NCBI GenBank assembly: GCA_036877525.1
Contig: JAZGTH010000001.1
Location: forward strand, 9,866,001 to 9,930,000
DNA length: 64,000 nt
From: Chromobotia macracanthus
Taxonomy: Eukaryota > Chordata > Actinopteri > Cypriniformes > Botiidae
Direction of reading: 5' to 3'
How positions within the stretch are numbered: the first letter of the stretch is position 1; each line of letters starts with the position of its first letter. This document shows positions 27,642 to 36,000 of this stretch, piece by piece. The position numbers and the translations under genes are program-made. The notes under the pieces are model-generated. The model ran no database searches. It was not told where the DNA came from and saw nothing but the letters and a program-made list of their open reading frames with translations.

Positions 27642-28593
27642 ATTTATAGACATATACAAAAACACACACACACACATATAAATCAGGTATAGGCAGAAGC
27701 CAATGTTTAATTTGGGTAATGCTTAATTTATTTTGTTATTTATTTGTTTTTATTTATTTATTTATCAGGGTATAAACAAACTGCACTTAATTTATTAGAT
27801 TTGATCCAGTCTGAACATCAAACATTTCATGAACTGGTAATGCATAGCAACGCAAAATGGTGTTTGGGAACCTTGTGAAATTGATACTGAGTTTATCTGA
27901 TACAGTGGTATAAATAAATGATGTGTTCTCGTCAGACCGACAGTTACATAAAAACCTCCATCACGCATGTGAAACAAACCATCCCCCGTTTCTCCCTCCA
28001 AAACACAGTTGACAGCAGCGTTCACATGCACACACACACACACACACTGAATCACACACATGATCACGTCCCTTTAAAAAGGCCTTGAGCAGACACAGGA
28101 TTAAAAATGAGTGCTGCATTATAGTAAAACGTGTGGGTGTGTGTGCATGCATGTGTAAGTGCATGTGTGAACTCGTATACAAAGAGAATTCTGAAGCGGC
28201 CAGCTGGGCACATAAGCCTAAACAGCAAAATCCAAATAATCCTTTACAAAGACAAGCAATCTAAAGGGGGGTGAGACAAAAGCACAAAGAAAAACAGCAA
28301 ACATACCTGCTGTTTGACACAGGAGTAGGTATATGTTTACGCATGAATGTACAGTATGGAATAAATTCAGGTATGTGTGCGCTGGTGTGTCTGTGTTTAA
28401 GATCTCCAGCACCCTCAACACTATATGGAAAAGAACGATATGCAAGTTACTGGAATGTCAAGCCACTCAAAATAGCCGGCCAGCTTATGGCATTTAGAAC
28501 CAGCACATGCCGGACGGCACACGCAATGACAGGCAAACAGGAGGCACAGAGACTAATAAGATAAAAATAGACCAAGCCCTCACCTTCCATCAT
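210..28593 (-). CDS. sgip1: SGIP1, endocytic adaptor; N-terminal 12 coding exons (partial gene)
   Basis: SH3-containing GRB2-like 3-interacting protein 1 is a neuronal clathrin-endocytosis adaptor. Its N terminus binds acidic phospholipids, its middle is proline-rich and binds endophilin-type SH3 domains, and its C-terminal mu-homology domain lies outside this window. Twelve exons join in frame (coding lengths 10, 64, 25, 57, 58, 176, 12, 12, 25, 94, 89, 87 nt) to about 236 residues. Visible family blocks are [20 protein letters not shown] (residues 1-20, basic lipid-binding start), [16 protein letters not shown], the acidic [53 protein letters not shown] and EPEVWG. All match human SGIP1 in order as I remember it. 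The gene continues past position 1. It lies downstream of pde4b on the same strand, as in human. The suffix (sgip1a or sgip1b) cannot be decided here. Confidence 0.95.
822..910 (-). CDS. sgip1: sgip1 coding exon 11
   Basis: 89 nt, acceptor CCATTCCAG, donor GAAG/GTACAT. After a split Ser it reads [20 protein letters not shown] then AFDEQKTSE (residues 179-207), matching human LFGPPLESAFDEQKTE. Confidence 0.93.
1092..1185 (-). CDS. sgip1: sgip1 coding exon 10
   Basis: 94 nt, acceptor GTTTATCAG, donor AG/GTATCC. It encodes [20 protein letters not shown] and a further [10 protein letters not shown] (residues 148-177). The start matches human EEVARPRRSTPTPELI; the Pro/Val/Ala-rich end is divergent. 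Confidence 0.92.
1313..1337 (-). CDS. sgip1: sgip1 coding exon 9 (25 nt)
   Basis: 25 nt between TTTGTTTCAG and GTAAGT, encoding GLAKRNTP (residues 139-146) and the first base of Gly147. It aligns with human GAIKRNLS and follows RRSP. Confidence 0.9.
2647..2658 (-). CDS. sgip1: sgip1 12-nt microexon B (RRSP)
   Basis: AGACGTAGCCCA lies between acceptor TGCTGGTCACAG and donor GTAAGT, encoding RRSP (residues 135-138), identical to human. A TGCTGG motif is again just upstream of the acceptor. Phase 0 on both sides, so it can be skipped without a frameshift. Confidence 0.87.
3821..4133. mobile_element. short inverted-repeat DNA element
   Basis: The left end GGATTTCCCAACC and right end GGTTGGGAATCACT are inverted copies with small differences, 313 bp apart, with no ORF between. 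It resembles a non-autonomous DNA transposon; no target duplication was found. Confidence 0.5.
4277..4288 (-). CDS. sgip1: sgip1 12-nt microexon A (RNSP)
   Basis: AGGAATAGTCCG lies between acceptor GGCTCTTTTAG and donor GTAAGC, encoding RNSP (residues 131-134) at the place of RKSP in human SPSPVRKSPRRSPG. TGCTGG lies about 10 nt upstream of the acceptor AG, the kind of UGC motif used by SRRM4 at neural microexons. Skipping keeps the frame. Confidence 0.85.
4696..4791. mobile_element. dispersed repeat fragment
   Basis: AGGGCTGGGCGATACAG and, further on, GGGTGAGTAAAGGATGA with TTTGGGTGATCTATCCTTTT resemble ends of abundant cyprinid DNA-transposon families. Family assignment is from memory. Confidence 0.45.
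7743..7934. mobile_element. 192-bp MITE-like element
   Basis: Terminal inverted repeats GGCCCTGTCCCAAATG (left) and CATTTGAGACAGGGCC (right) match at 15 of 16 positions. The internal sequence is noncoding. It inserted in the sgip1 intron just downstream of exon 6; target duplications are unclear. Confidence 0.65.
8004..8179 (-). CDS. sgip1: sgip1 coding exon 6
   Basis: 176 nt, donor CTG/GTGAGT. Two bases complete Ala72, then residues 73-130: [27 protein letters not shown], a divergent linker, and [17 protein letters not shown]. The acidic serine cluster looks like a casein-kinase-2-type substrate, which is inference. The acceptor is the AC of the U12-type intron. Confidence 0.93.
8180..8557 (-). 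other. sgip1: AT-AC (U12-type, minor spliceosome) intron of sgip1
   Basis: 378-nt intron. The 5' end reads ATATCCTT (8557-8550) and the 3' end reads CCTTAAC (8196-8190) followed after nine bases by the terminal AC (8181-8180). Donor, branch site and short branch-to-acceptor spacing match the U12-class consensus. Joining the exons here keeps the frame and the SGIP1 sequence. A GT-AG alternative would need an AAAAG or AAAAGAG acceptor without a pyrimidine tract, and no suitable GT donor is seen. Confidence 0.88.
8558..8615 (-). CDS. sgip1: sgip1 coding exon 5 (ends at an AT-AC intron)
   Basis: 58 nt, acceptor TTTTGTAG. It encodes [19 protein letters not shown] (residues 53-71) plus one base. 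No GT donor lies nearby; the exon ends directly before ATATCCTT, the U12-type AT-AC donor. The joined frame gives [21 protein letters not shown], against human GYSIRPEEPG-S-TKGKHFY. Confidence 0.92.
8795..8851 (-). CDS. sgip1: sgip1 coding exon 4
   Basis: 57 nt, phase 0 on both sides, acceptor GTCACAG, donor TAT/GTAAGT. It encodes [19 protein letters not shown] (residues 34-52), almost identical to the human segment. Confidence 0.95.
9561..9585 (-). CDS. sgip1: sgip1 coding exon 3 (25 nt)
   Basis: Short exon between CATCTTTTAG and GTAAGT. One base completes Thr25, followed by GSPDREGG (residues 26-33), matching human GSPDRDG. It is followed in frame by KKTNGAPNG. Confidence 0.9.
10315..10378 (-). 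CDS. sgip1: sgip1 coding exon 2 (basic N terminus)
   Basis: 64 nt, acceptor CCAACAG, donor AC/GTAAAT. It encodes [20 protein letters not shown] (residues 5-24), the lysine/arginine-rich segment of the phospholipid-binding N terminus. The split Thr25 codon is completed by the next exon. The acceptor pyrimidine tract is weak, but frame and protein match are exact. Confidence 0.95.
11033..11077 (+). repeat. 22-bp tandem duplication
   Basis: GTGCAGCAGGGGCTCGTTGG and GTGCAGCAGGGGCTTGTTGG follow each other, each followed by CC. Confidence 0.75.
13771..13815. repeat. 19-bp arm inverted repeat (hairpin)
   Basis: AAATTTTTAGAAAGAATAA is followed after 6 nt by its reverse complement with a single extra T. 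No gene association seen. Confidence 0.75.
16996..17420 (+). repeat. 45-bp minisatellite, about nine units, each with an E-box-like core
   Basis: The unit begins GATCACGGTATATCACGTGT and continues ACTTTTATCTACAGATACGT, TACAG. Nine near-complete units and a partial one follow each other; some units have 2-3 nt deletions. Most carry CACGTG, two or three have CACATG. The last unit ends in the palindrome TATCACGTGATA. Because 45 is a multiple of three and stops are absent, all three forward frames stay open; I treat these frames as non-genic. Confidence 0.9.
17682..17772 (+). mobile_element. degenerate SINE fragment
   Basis: CCCTTGAGCAAGACAATAAC and the tail TTGCTTCGGGTAAAAGTG, then ACTACTAAATG, resemble fish SINE segments, heavily mutated. 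Confidence 0.45.
21073..21123 (+). mobile_element. SINE 3' tail fragment
   Basis: TTGTAAGTCACTTTGGATGA followed by AAGCATCTGCTAAACGAC is the 3' tail shared by many fish SINEs. The tRNA-related head is missing or unrecognisable. Confidence 0.55.
23591..23824. mobile_element. CACTG-ended inverted-repeat element (234 bp)
   Basis: It starts CACTGTAAAAAAAAACG and ends GGTTTTTTTTCAGTG, an inverted pair, with AT-rich noncoding sequence including TTGAAATGACTTGCCATTTA. This style is very common in fish genomes. Confidence 0.6.
27542..27677 (+). repeat. compound microsatellite (ATCC)n(TA)n(CA)n
   Basis: Five ATCC units, about 15 TA units (27561-27590), about 25 CA units (27591-27639), then a second short CA tract at 27661-27675. 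Confidence 0.95.
28029..28047 (+). repeat. (CA)n microsatellite
   Basis: Short uninterrupted CA run. Confidence 0.85.
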
Positions 28594-28626
28594 GACTGCA
28601 GATTTGCATTCCTCTCTCCAATGAGC
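28584..28626 (-). CDS. sgip1: sgip1 start-codon exon
   Basis: The 43-nt exon has a strong acceptor (a pyrimidine run ending TTTCAG) and donor G/GTGAGG. The last 10 nt, ATGATGGAAG (28593-28584), give M-M-E and the first base of Gly4, completed by the GA that opens the next coding exon; this reproduces the MMEGLKKR start of SGIP1. The second ATG has the better context (A at -3, G at +4). The good acceptor implies at least one upstream noncoding exon. An out-of-frame ATG occurs 14 nt upstream within the exon. Confidence 0.9.
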
Positions 28627-28854
28627 CTGAAATGCGAGGAGGGGAAAACAGAAGCCCCTGGTTACCAGATGGAGGGATGTAATAAAACAAGAGCAGGCGT
28701 CCAGCTTCAGAAACCCACTGATTTTAGGTCCCTATGTCCCTTTGTACAAGGGGGCAGTCGGATCATCAGGGTTCCATGTTTTAGGCCATGGATGCTGCTG
28801 CTAGCCACTGCGGCTGTGCGCTACACGATTACCAAAGGATGCTCAAAAGGGAGC

Positions 28855-28925
28855 AAGAAAAAGCAGAGCAGAGAGACAGAGAGAAAGAGAGAGGGAGGGA
28901 GGAGGAGAGAGGGAGGGAGGGAGTC
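28855..28925 (+). repeat. purine-only AG/GGGA tract
   Basis: About 70 nt dominated by GAGA and GGGA, just upstream (minus sense) of the sgip1 start exon; a candidate triplex-forming or GAGA-type tract. Confidence 0.7.
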
Positions 28926-29080
28926 TTGCTGAGGTCATCGCTCAGCTCAGCCAATCCCACGGGTACTGCTGCATGTCACATGGCAAGCGGTTCATCGCTT
29001 CTGTCAGCGTCCTCGCTGGGAATTCACATACGCAAATACACACACATACACACCCTCCCACAAACAGGCACACAGCTTAC

Positions 29081-29105
29081 CTTGTTACAGTGCAGCATAC
29101 AGCTC
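29081..29105 (-). other. sgip1: possible 25-nt upstream sgip1 exon
   Basis: A pyrimidine-rich acceptor ending CTGGCAG and a donor AAG/GTAAGC bound 25 nt just upstream of the start exon. If spliced to 28626, an ATG inside it is in frame with MMEG, adding 17 residues. There is no family support for this extension, so noncoding or false are both possible. Confidence 0.3.
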
Positions 29106-30334
29106 CTGCCAGAACGAACAGAAAGAAACTGGATTAATGGCTAAATTAAGAAAACTGTTTCATGTTGGAAACACAATTGTGAAAAATATGCAATGCAGAT
29201 TCTTTACAGTGAAGTTTTGTAGATACACTGCCAAATACTCAGTACATGTTTACCAAGTATTGCCCTCTCACTTCCTGTTTTTATTTTTATAAGGCTCAGC
29301 TAACTGCTAATGTTTTGCCTCTTTCACTGTATCCCTCTATCCCTCCCTCTCTGACAAATCAATCAATCTGACATTACTGACAGAAACAGTAGTTTCCCCT
29401 AGAGAGGCCGGAGCTAATGCTCAATATGGACAACTGACAAGGGAGGAGGGGAAAGTCTAAGTGTGTGCATGCGTGTGAGGGCTAGCAATGTGTTTTATAT
29501 GCAGAGGTGTGTCTTCTCTGTTTTATTACTAATAAAAAGACAAAAAAGGGGTTGGGTGGACTGACAACATGTGAACAAATTAAACATGACAACATATAAC
29601 CATCTAGCAAAAAAAACAGATAAACATGATTTTTTTATACAACATTGATTTATTGCTCATATAATCTACTATTTAGTTTCATGCAATGGTTGAAGGGAAG
29701 AGTATGTTTGTTTGTTACATGCATATATATTCTGTGGTTAGTTATGCTGATCTTTCTATTCTCACTGTATGTTATGGTTACACCTAAGTCACGAGACACT
29801 GTTTCATTCTAAAGCTTCTCTTCACATAAGCTAAGTCATGCTCTGGTCCATGTGAGCATCTCCCCATTATCTCTGTCTACCTGTCATTGTTTGTCTCTAG
29901 CGCCCTCTGTCGGCACTCATCCACTTGTCTGGATACAGCCCAAGCCCAATAAATGTCAAATAATTTATATGCAGCATTTATATCAAATCACAATCAGTGC
30001 CATAAACACTGTGGACTATTATCAGATTATTATCAGATTATAGTTTTTCAACGGTCAATTTACATTCAGTTCACCCCGCCCTCAATCTTATGTGGTTACA
30101 TTCACAGCTGACCAACACAATCCAATCTACCACAAAACACAGACACACACACACTATAATAGTGGACAATGTCTGAGGTGTCCTGTCCCTCCCCCACCAC
30201 TATAACCCCGCCTACTTTGCCAATGTTCAGGTTAAATTGTGCCTTTGTGTAGTAATGGACAAGGAGCCTCAATGTCTAATCCTCTAAACTAAAGTTATAG
30301 CAGTAAGTAATATATATGTAATATATATATACAT

Positions 30335-30337
<3 letters not shown>

Positions 30338-30395
<58 letters not shown>
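30338..30395 (+). repeat. (TA)29 microsatellite
   Basis: Uninterrupted TA alternation, with shorter TA tracts immediately to its left (30310-30331). Confidence 0.95.
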
Positions 30396-30396
<1 letters not shown>

Positions 30397-31039
30397 TATT
30401 GCTGAGAGGTTCTCTAAATTCATCTCTGTGCTGCATAACAAATTACGTACCATTTACCAACTTCTGTCAACATTCTCTCAAACCAGTCAAGGGAACAAAA
30501 TATTTGTCATAGAATATTTGTGGTGAACACTAAAAAAAGTGGGGGTAAACACACACTCACACACATAATGCAAATGCTGGTGAACGTCTTACAAAAACAT
30601 CAAAAAACAGACAGATCATGTCAGGCACAAAAACAGAATAATACACTAAAACACAAATAAAATGCAGATAAATGACCTTACCAATGCCATTACGGTAAGC
30701 ATCCAGTAAGAGGCTCCTCGATCATCTATAATGATCTCCACTTGATGCAGACAGCAGCATCTGCAGGTACTAAATAAAGAGATGAAAGAGATGCCTGGTG
30801 ATGTACTGAGTGGCAAAAAACCTGGAAGCAGACAGACAGCAATCTGAAACATGAAAGAACAGGGAGAACAGAACAGCCCTATTATTCTCTGTAGAGGACA
30901 AACACTAGCACACACTGTCAGTAGGAACTCACACAGCACACATAAACAACTAAAGATATATAGCAGGAGGAGATAACTAAACCTACTGGGGTTGAGAGTA
31001 AAACAATAATAATATTACTTTACTAACTACAACTAATCA

Positions 31040-31215
31040 GGGGCAGTTGTGGCCTACTGGTAAGTGAGTTGGGCTTGTAATCAGAAGGTTGCTGGTTTGA
31101 TTCCAGTGCTGGTATGTAGCAACTGAAGTGCCCCTAAGCAAGGCACCCACTCCTCACCAGTGATGGGTAAAATGCAGGGGTCATTTTTCAGTTATGGGTT
31201 ACCATGTCTAACAAA
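31040..31215 (+). mobile_element. tRNA-derived SINE
   Basis: It has A-box-like TGGCCTACTGGTAAG, B-box-like GGTTTGATTCC (31094-31104), and the AGTGCCCCTAAGCAAGGCAC segment typical of a common fish SINE family. The tail decays after about 31215. It is an old copy, not a tRNA gene: no acceptor stem pairing follows the B box. Confidence 0.7.
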
Positions 31216-32659
31216 TGTCACTTTCACTTCATTAATAATTTATATAACAATAAATTATTTTATTTAAAGTATTCTAAGTGCACATTCTCAGGGTTCAGAG
31301 GGCAAGCCTCAATCAAATCAAAGGTTCAGTTCCATTAACTTGATCTAGCAAACTAGTTATGAAAGTTTAGCCAAAATGTCAGTGAAATGCATCTTTGTTT
31401 ATGTGGGAGTTGATGAGGAGTTTATGAGATGGGTCAGACAATGACAGAACAACAGCAAGGGACTATCTTTCTGTTGAAGACAAGCAGTTTGCCAGCCAAG
31501 CGAAGGAGAGAAGAACTGGGAAATTTAAGCTAATATCTAGTGTTGTCAGTCAGGAGAAAGCTGAAAGACCTCACTTGTCAAAACCAAAGTACAATTTACA
31601 GCAAATAATACTTTCAAAGAAACTGAGTAAAATTGACCCAAGACCTTCTGCTTTCAAAACATGTAATAAAATAACATACTTGCAGTTCATACTTGCTGCT
31701 TTTTACTGTGCCTTTAATAAAACAGCATTTTACCAAAACGACTTTTTACAAGCTTACACAGTGATGACTCCTGTTATAATGATAGTATTATCTGAATCAA
31801 CATTAATATTTTTAATAGAAAAATCACAGTTTAAAATTTCTTAAAAGATGATTCAAAATCATGGTAATAAAGAAATTACTTCTACAACATATTCAAATAC
31901 TGGCCCCTGTTGTTATCTAAATGTAACTGCATGCTGTGAAAACAGGACAAGAAAGCTGGGATCATTTTGCTGCTGGGCCTGTTTTGACAGATTCATGATG
32001 TGTCTGTTAATGATCTCTGGTATGTAATACAGCTCTCTTGATACACCAGGGTCACTGTGTGGGGAGAGAATATTCATATCACTTTCCAATGACGTGAAAG
32101 TGAGGTAATCGTCAATGCAGAGTTTATAAACTGGACAACAACTGGAAAGGTCATAGTGTTCTTGTTTTACCTATGAAGTATTGCATTTCAAAAGTTCATG
32201 AAATGCATATATATTTGACTAGACTGTCAAGAGTTGACATTTTTACACAACACTAGATTCAATGTACAAAACAACTTTATTTCTGAGACATTAACAGGAC
32301 AACAGTCACAATTGTAACCATGCACAGTTCCGTCTATTGTTAGAGATACTAAAGTTCCAACAATTCCAACAAAGTTTTTAAAAAAAATAATTTATTTGGA
32401 TTCTGAAAGAAAGCAGTGTATACTGAAAATTCTATTTATGGCTAAAAATGTAAAATAACAAGTGAAGTACAATACTTTGTGGTGAAGCAAAAAAAAAAAA
32501 AAAAACCAAGGTGACGCACCTTGCAAGTATATCCATTAAGAATATGTCCTGGTCTTGTGAGAAAGTTTAACAATTTTAACAATTATTAAGAACACTGCCA
32601 CCTTGTGGTATTTAATGTTGTATGCACATGTAAGCAGAACTTCATTTTATTAATACAGT

Positions 32660-33080
32660 TGTTACAACCCCTGGCTCAAGGGGAAGCAACAAACTCAAAG
32701 GAAAATACTTTAATTAAATTTAATTGCAAAAATTAACTACAAAATAATAAAATGTTCCTGTAAATGTAAGTATATCAGTGTGTAGTGCAGGGTGCTTGAA
32801 TGAACATGTATTGTGCCGTTGTTGAAAAGATGTATAAAAACAAAAGCCACAACAACAAAAACAAAAAGGGCAATCAAAACCAAAGGATATCAAACACAAA
32901 TCCAAATAAATAAATCCAAAACCCGAGTTTCCCCGCTGACACATCAAACACTCCCTTTAAAAGGAGCCCCACAAGCACGCAACAGGTGCAACTGATGAAC
33001 CGCCAATCACATTAAATCATTATTAAAGGAGTGACAACCAATCAGCACACTCCCATAACGACAGCGCAGGGATCGTCACA
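32660..33080. mobile_element. 421-bp inverted-repeat element with CAGT target duplication
   Basis: The left end TGTTACAACCCCTG and the inverted right end TGTGACGATCCCTG match at 11 of 14 positions. CAGT flanks both sides (32656-32659 and 33081-33084). No transposase-like ORF is inside. The family is not recognised. Confidence 0.5.
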
Positions 33081-36000
33081 CAGTGGATAGGTTAGTATTA
33101 AAAACAGAGACACTCCCAGTAAAATGAAACCTAAATAAAAACATCTAATTACTTAAGATCAGATAGCTGGGTAAATTTCCCTATCCTGACATTTTTCCTC
33201 TGTTAGTAAAAATGTTTAAGCTGTCTCTTCAGCTGTTGAGATGCTTTAGATGTACAAAGCAAATACTAACAAATATTATAACTTAAATATTACAGAACTG
33301 ATGCTAACTCATGTTAAAATTAAAGTACCATCAATATGGGAGTGTAAATCTTTAATCTACAATTTAACAGAAACTGTTCTCCTAATACAGTCAAGATAAT
33401 AATATTCCAGTAAAACAGTTTTGGGAAAAGTTTATTCCAACAGTTCTAAAGATACAACACAGAGATTGCATACATGCTAATACATGTAAGCTTGAAACTG
33501 GTTATTGGTATTTTGGTGATGGAATTGAATCGACGTCAAAATCTGCCTTCAGTTAATTTACTAATTAAAGTGCTTTCTGTTGTCAGATGAGGCCCAGTTA
33601 TTATTGAGATCCACATGCTGTCGATTTTTCATGAGATTCATGTTATGCTTATGTTATTCTGTTATTTGGTTTTCTGCCAAATATGATGGATTTAAGAGAG
33701 CTCAACAGACAACCAAAGAGACAGCAAGAAAAACACTGACACAAAAAGATAAATAGCACACAGCAAGCTTCTATATTTCTGTCTCTCCGCTGTCTCCCTC
33801 AGCCCACTCTCTCACTTTCTTTTAGGTCTCTATTTTGTTTAATGTATTTTTCTCTTTCTCCATATTTGCTGACCTACTTTCCTCCTCAAGTGTTATTTCA
33901 GTCTCCAACAGAGGGCAGCCAGGCTCTGGGCATCTGGATTGCGAGCCTTCAACAGCCACAAACTGATTTAGCAACGGGCGAGTCTGTGAGCTGGGTGTGC
34001 ACCTGTTTAGCCATAATTGTGCAGTAAACGTCTGCTTATCTGGGGATCTTCAGAGGGTGTGCTCCACATGGAAACGTGCAATTCTGTCACGGTGCAACAA
34101 GAGTAAAAAAATGGGCCCTAAATGGTAAAGAGGCCAAAACCTCCTACAACCGCCCATCTCACTGGGTGTCTCCCTCAAGATGACGTCCACCCATAGGCGT
34201 AGCTATACCCTATTCTGGGTCTTTCATCTCAGCCCCAATTTTCTGATTATGTGATTTTCCTCACGTTTGCTGAGAGCAACGGCTGCAGGAAGATCTTGTT
34301 ACTCCTTTTTCCCCCTTTTCAGTTGTTTAGAAGGCTTTACATTAAGAATTATCTTTCTCTCAGTCAATGGTGGGCCCAGTCATAGGCCAGATATGTTTAG
34401 CATAGAGTGCTGTCCTGCACGTAGCCATCATGGTGCTATTTTCCATCTCTCACCTGAACCCTCTCAGTTTTAGTAAAATTAATCACAAAATGCAAACAAA
34501 TATGGCATCATTACTGTAATACAACTATTCAAAAACAAATGCAATTTTAGTTTGTATGTGAAGACAAGAAATATACCTCATAAGCTCAGGTTAAAGTCTG
34601 GTTAAAGGTGTTTAAATTAAACTCTACTTTAAACAGAAACACCCAGAAATGCATTTTTAATGTGGAGTTCATCTCTGTCTCACATGCAAAAATGACTATA
34701 AAAGATCTTAAATCTTTATAATGCAGAGGCAGATTAGATCTTCCATAGCATAACCAACAATGAGCAAAGTCAGTGCTCATAAACAGAACATAAAGTCAGT
34801 ACATAAACATATCAGTGTGTTTCATACCGCACTTAAAACCAGTATTTAAAACCAGATAAAATGGCTCAACATACGGTTAGTTATCGGCCTCAGTTGACCC
34901 TTTTACTGTATTTAGATTTGCTATTCAGCATTTGTTTCTGATATGAGATGCTGTGATATGCCTTGAAAGTTTTAAATTTGTTCAGTCAGCAAGAAGGCAG
35001 GAACTCAGTTGATGAGGGTGTGTGAAAGTGTGAGATGACTCTTGTCTGTCCGCTACAGGGCATTGCTTGGCAAACGGCACGTAGGCACAGGCGAGAGGCA
35101 GACAGGCACGTCGCTTAATCTATGCCATCTTTCTGCACCAGGAATGTTGTTTTGGTTTGGTTCACTCCCGTAATCATTGTTGCTCATCACAGGGGAATGC
35201 GAGTAACCATTACAGACGTGGGGACTTTCCACACGTGCAGACGTGTCTAATAGTTGGCCCTGGGTTCACAAGAGTTTGTGACCTCATAAGTGGGTGAAAG
35301 ACTGAGTTCAAGTTATTCTAAATCAACACTGTAAAGGCTTTGTTGAGATACGGCCCTCACCCTGTAGATCTGTAGATACTGATGTCTTTTGTTGCAAGCA
35401 TGGCCAGGTGGTGTACACATTAATACTCTATCAACCTCAACAACAAACAAGCAAATCTAGATTACTCCACTTTGTAGCATTTTACCACTCTTGCCATTAC
35501 TTTGCAAAAAAAACATTTCCTTATCAGCATGATGGTCTTGTTTTCCAGGAAAGTAAATATCCTGAAAGCGAGATAAATGTATGGTAGAACTAAAACTGTG
35601 TAAGACATGCTTTTGAAATAATATACTCTATACTAAATAAAGGCATAAACTTACAATTTTATTAGATTTACACTTTAAAAACAAAAAACCCATGTGTCAA
35701 TAGCCTATGAAAAATAATACAAGATTTAATACACTTTAATACAAGATTTACAATTACACATTTTGCAGACATTTATCCAGATTGATTTACAATTCATTTA
35801 TGCTATACTTTTTATCAGTTTATGCATTCCCTTGAAGTCGATCCCATGTTGTTGGTGTTGCTAGCAGCATACACTACCTATGTACCTAGCTATAGGAAAC
35901 AAGTGTATCTTTTTTAGATACACTTGACAAGTATATGTTCATTAATGGTGCCTTTTTTTGAGATGTTTCGACATAACACTGATACTGTTGGTAATGTGTT

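Larger units (their letters stand above)
10379..28583 (-). other. sgip1: sgip1 intron 1 (18.2 kb)
   Basis: Donor GTGAGG at 28583, acceptor AACAG at 10379. I found no exon of either gene inside. It holds the E-box minisatellite (16996-17420), two decayed SINE tails, an inverted-repeat element at 23591-23824, several CATGGTAC-rich repeat patches, a TA/CA microsatellite (27561-27640) and a possibly conserved patch at 21650-21800. The remainder is AT-rich sequence in which I recognise nothing. Confidence 0.75.

Noticed and set aside
27358..27649. ORFs with Tyr-Ile and Thr-His or Val-Cys runs
   Set aside because: They are translations of the TA and CA microsatellites.
28507..29144. Plus-strand ORFs of 118-141 codons rich in Arg/Glu/Lys
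   Set aside because: They run through the purine GA tract and lie opposite the sgip1 start exon; composition explains the open frame.
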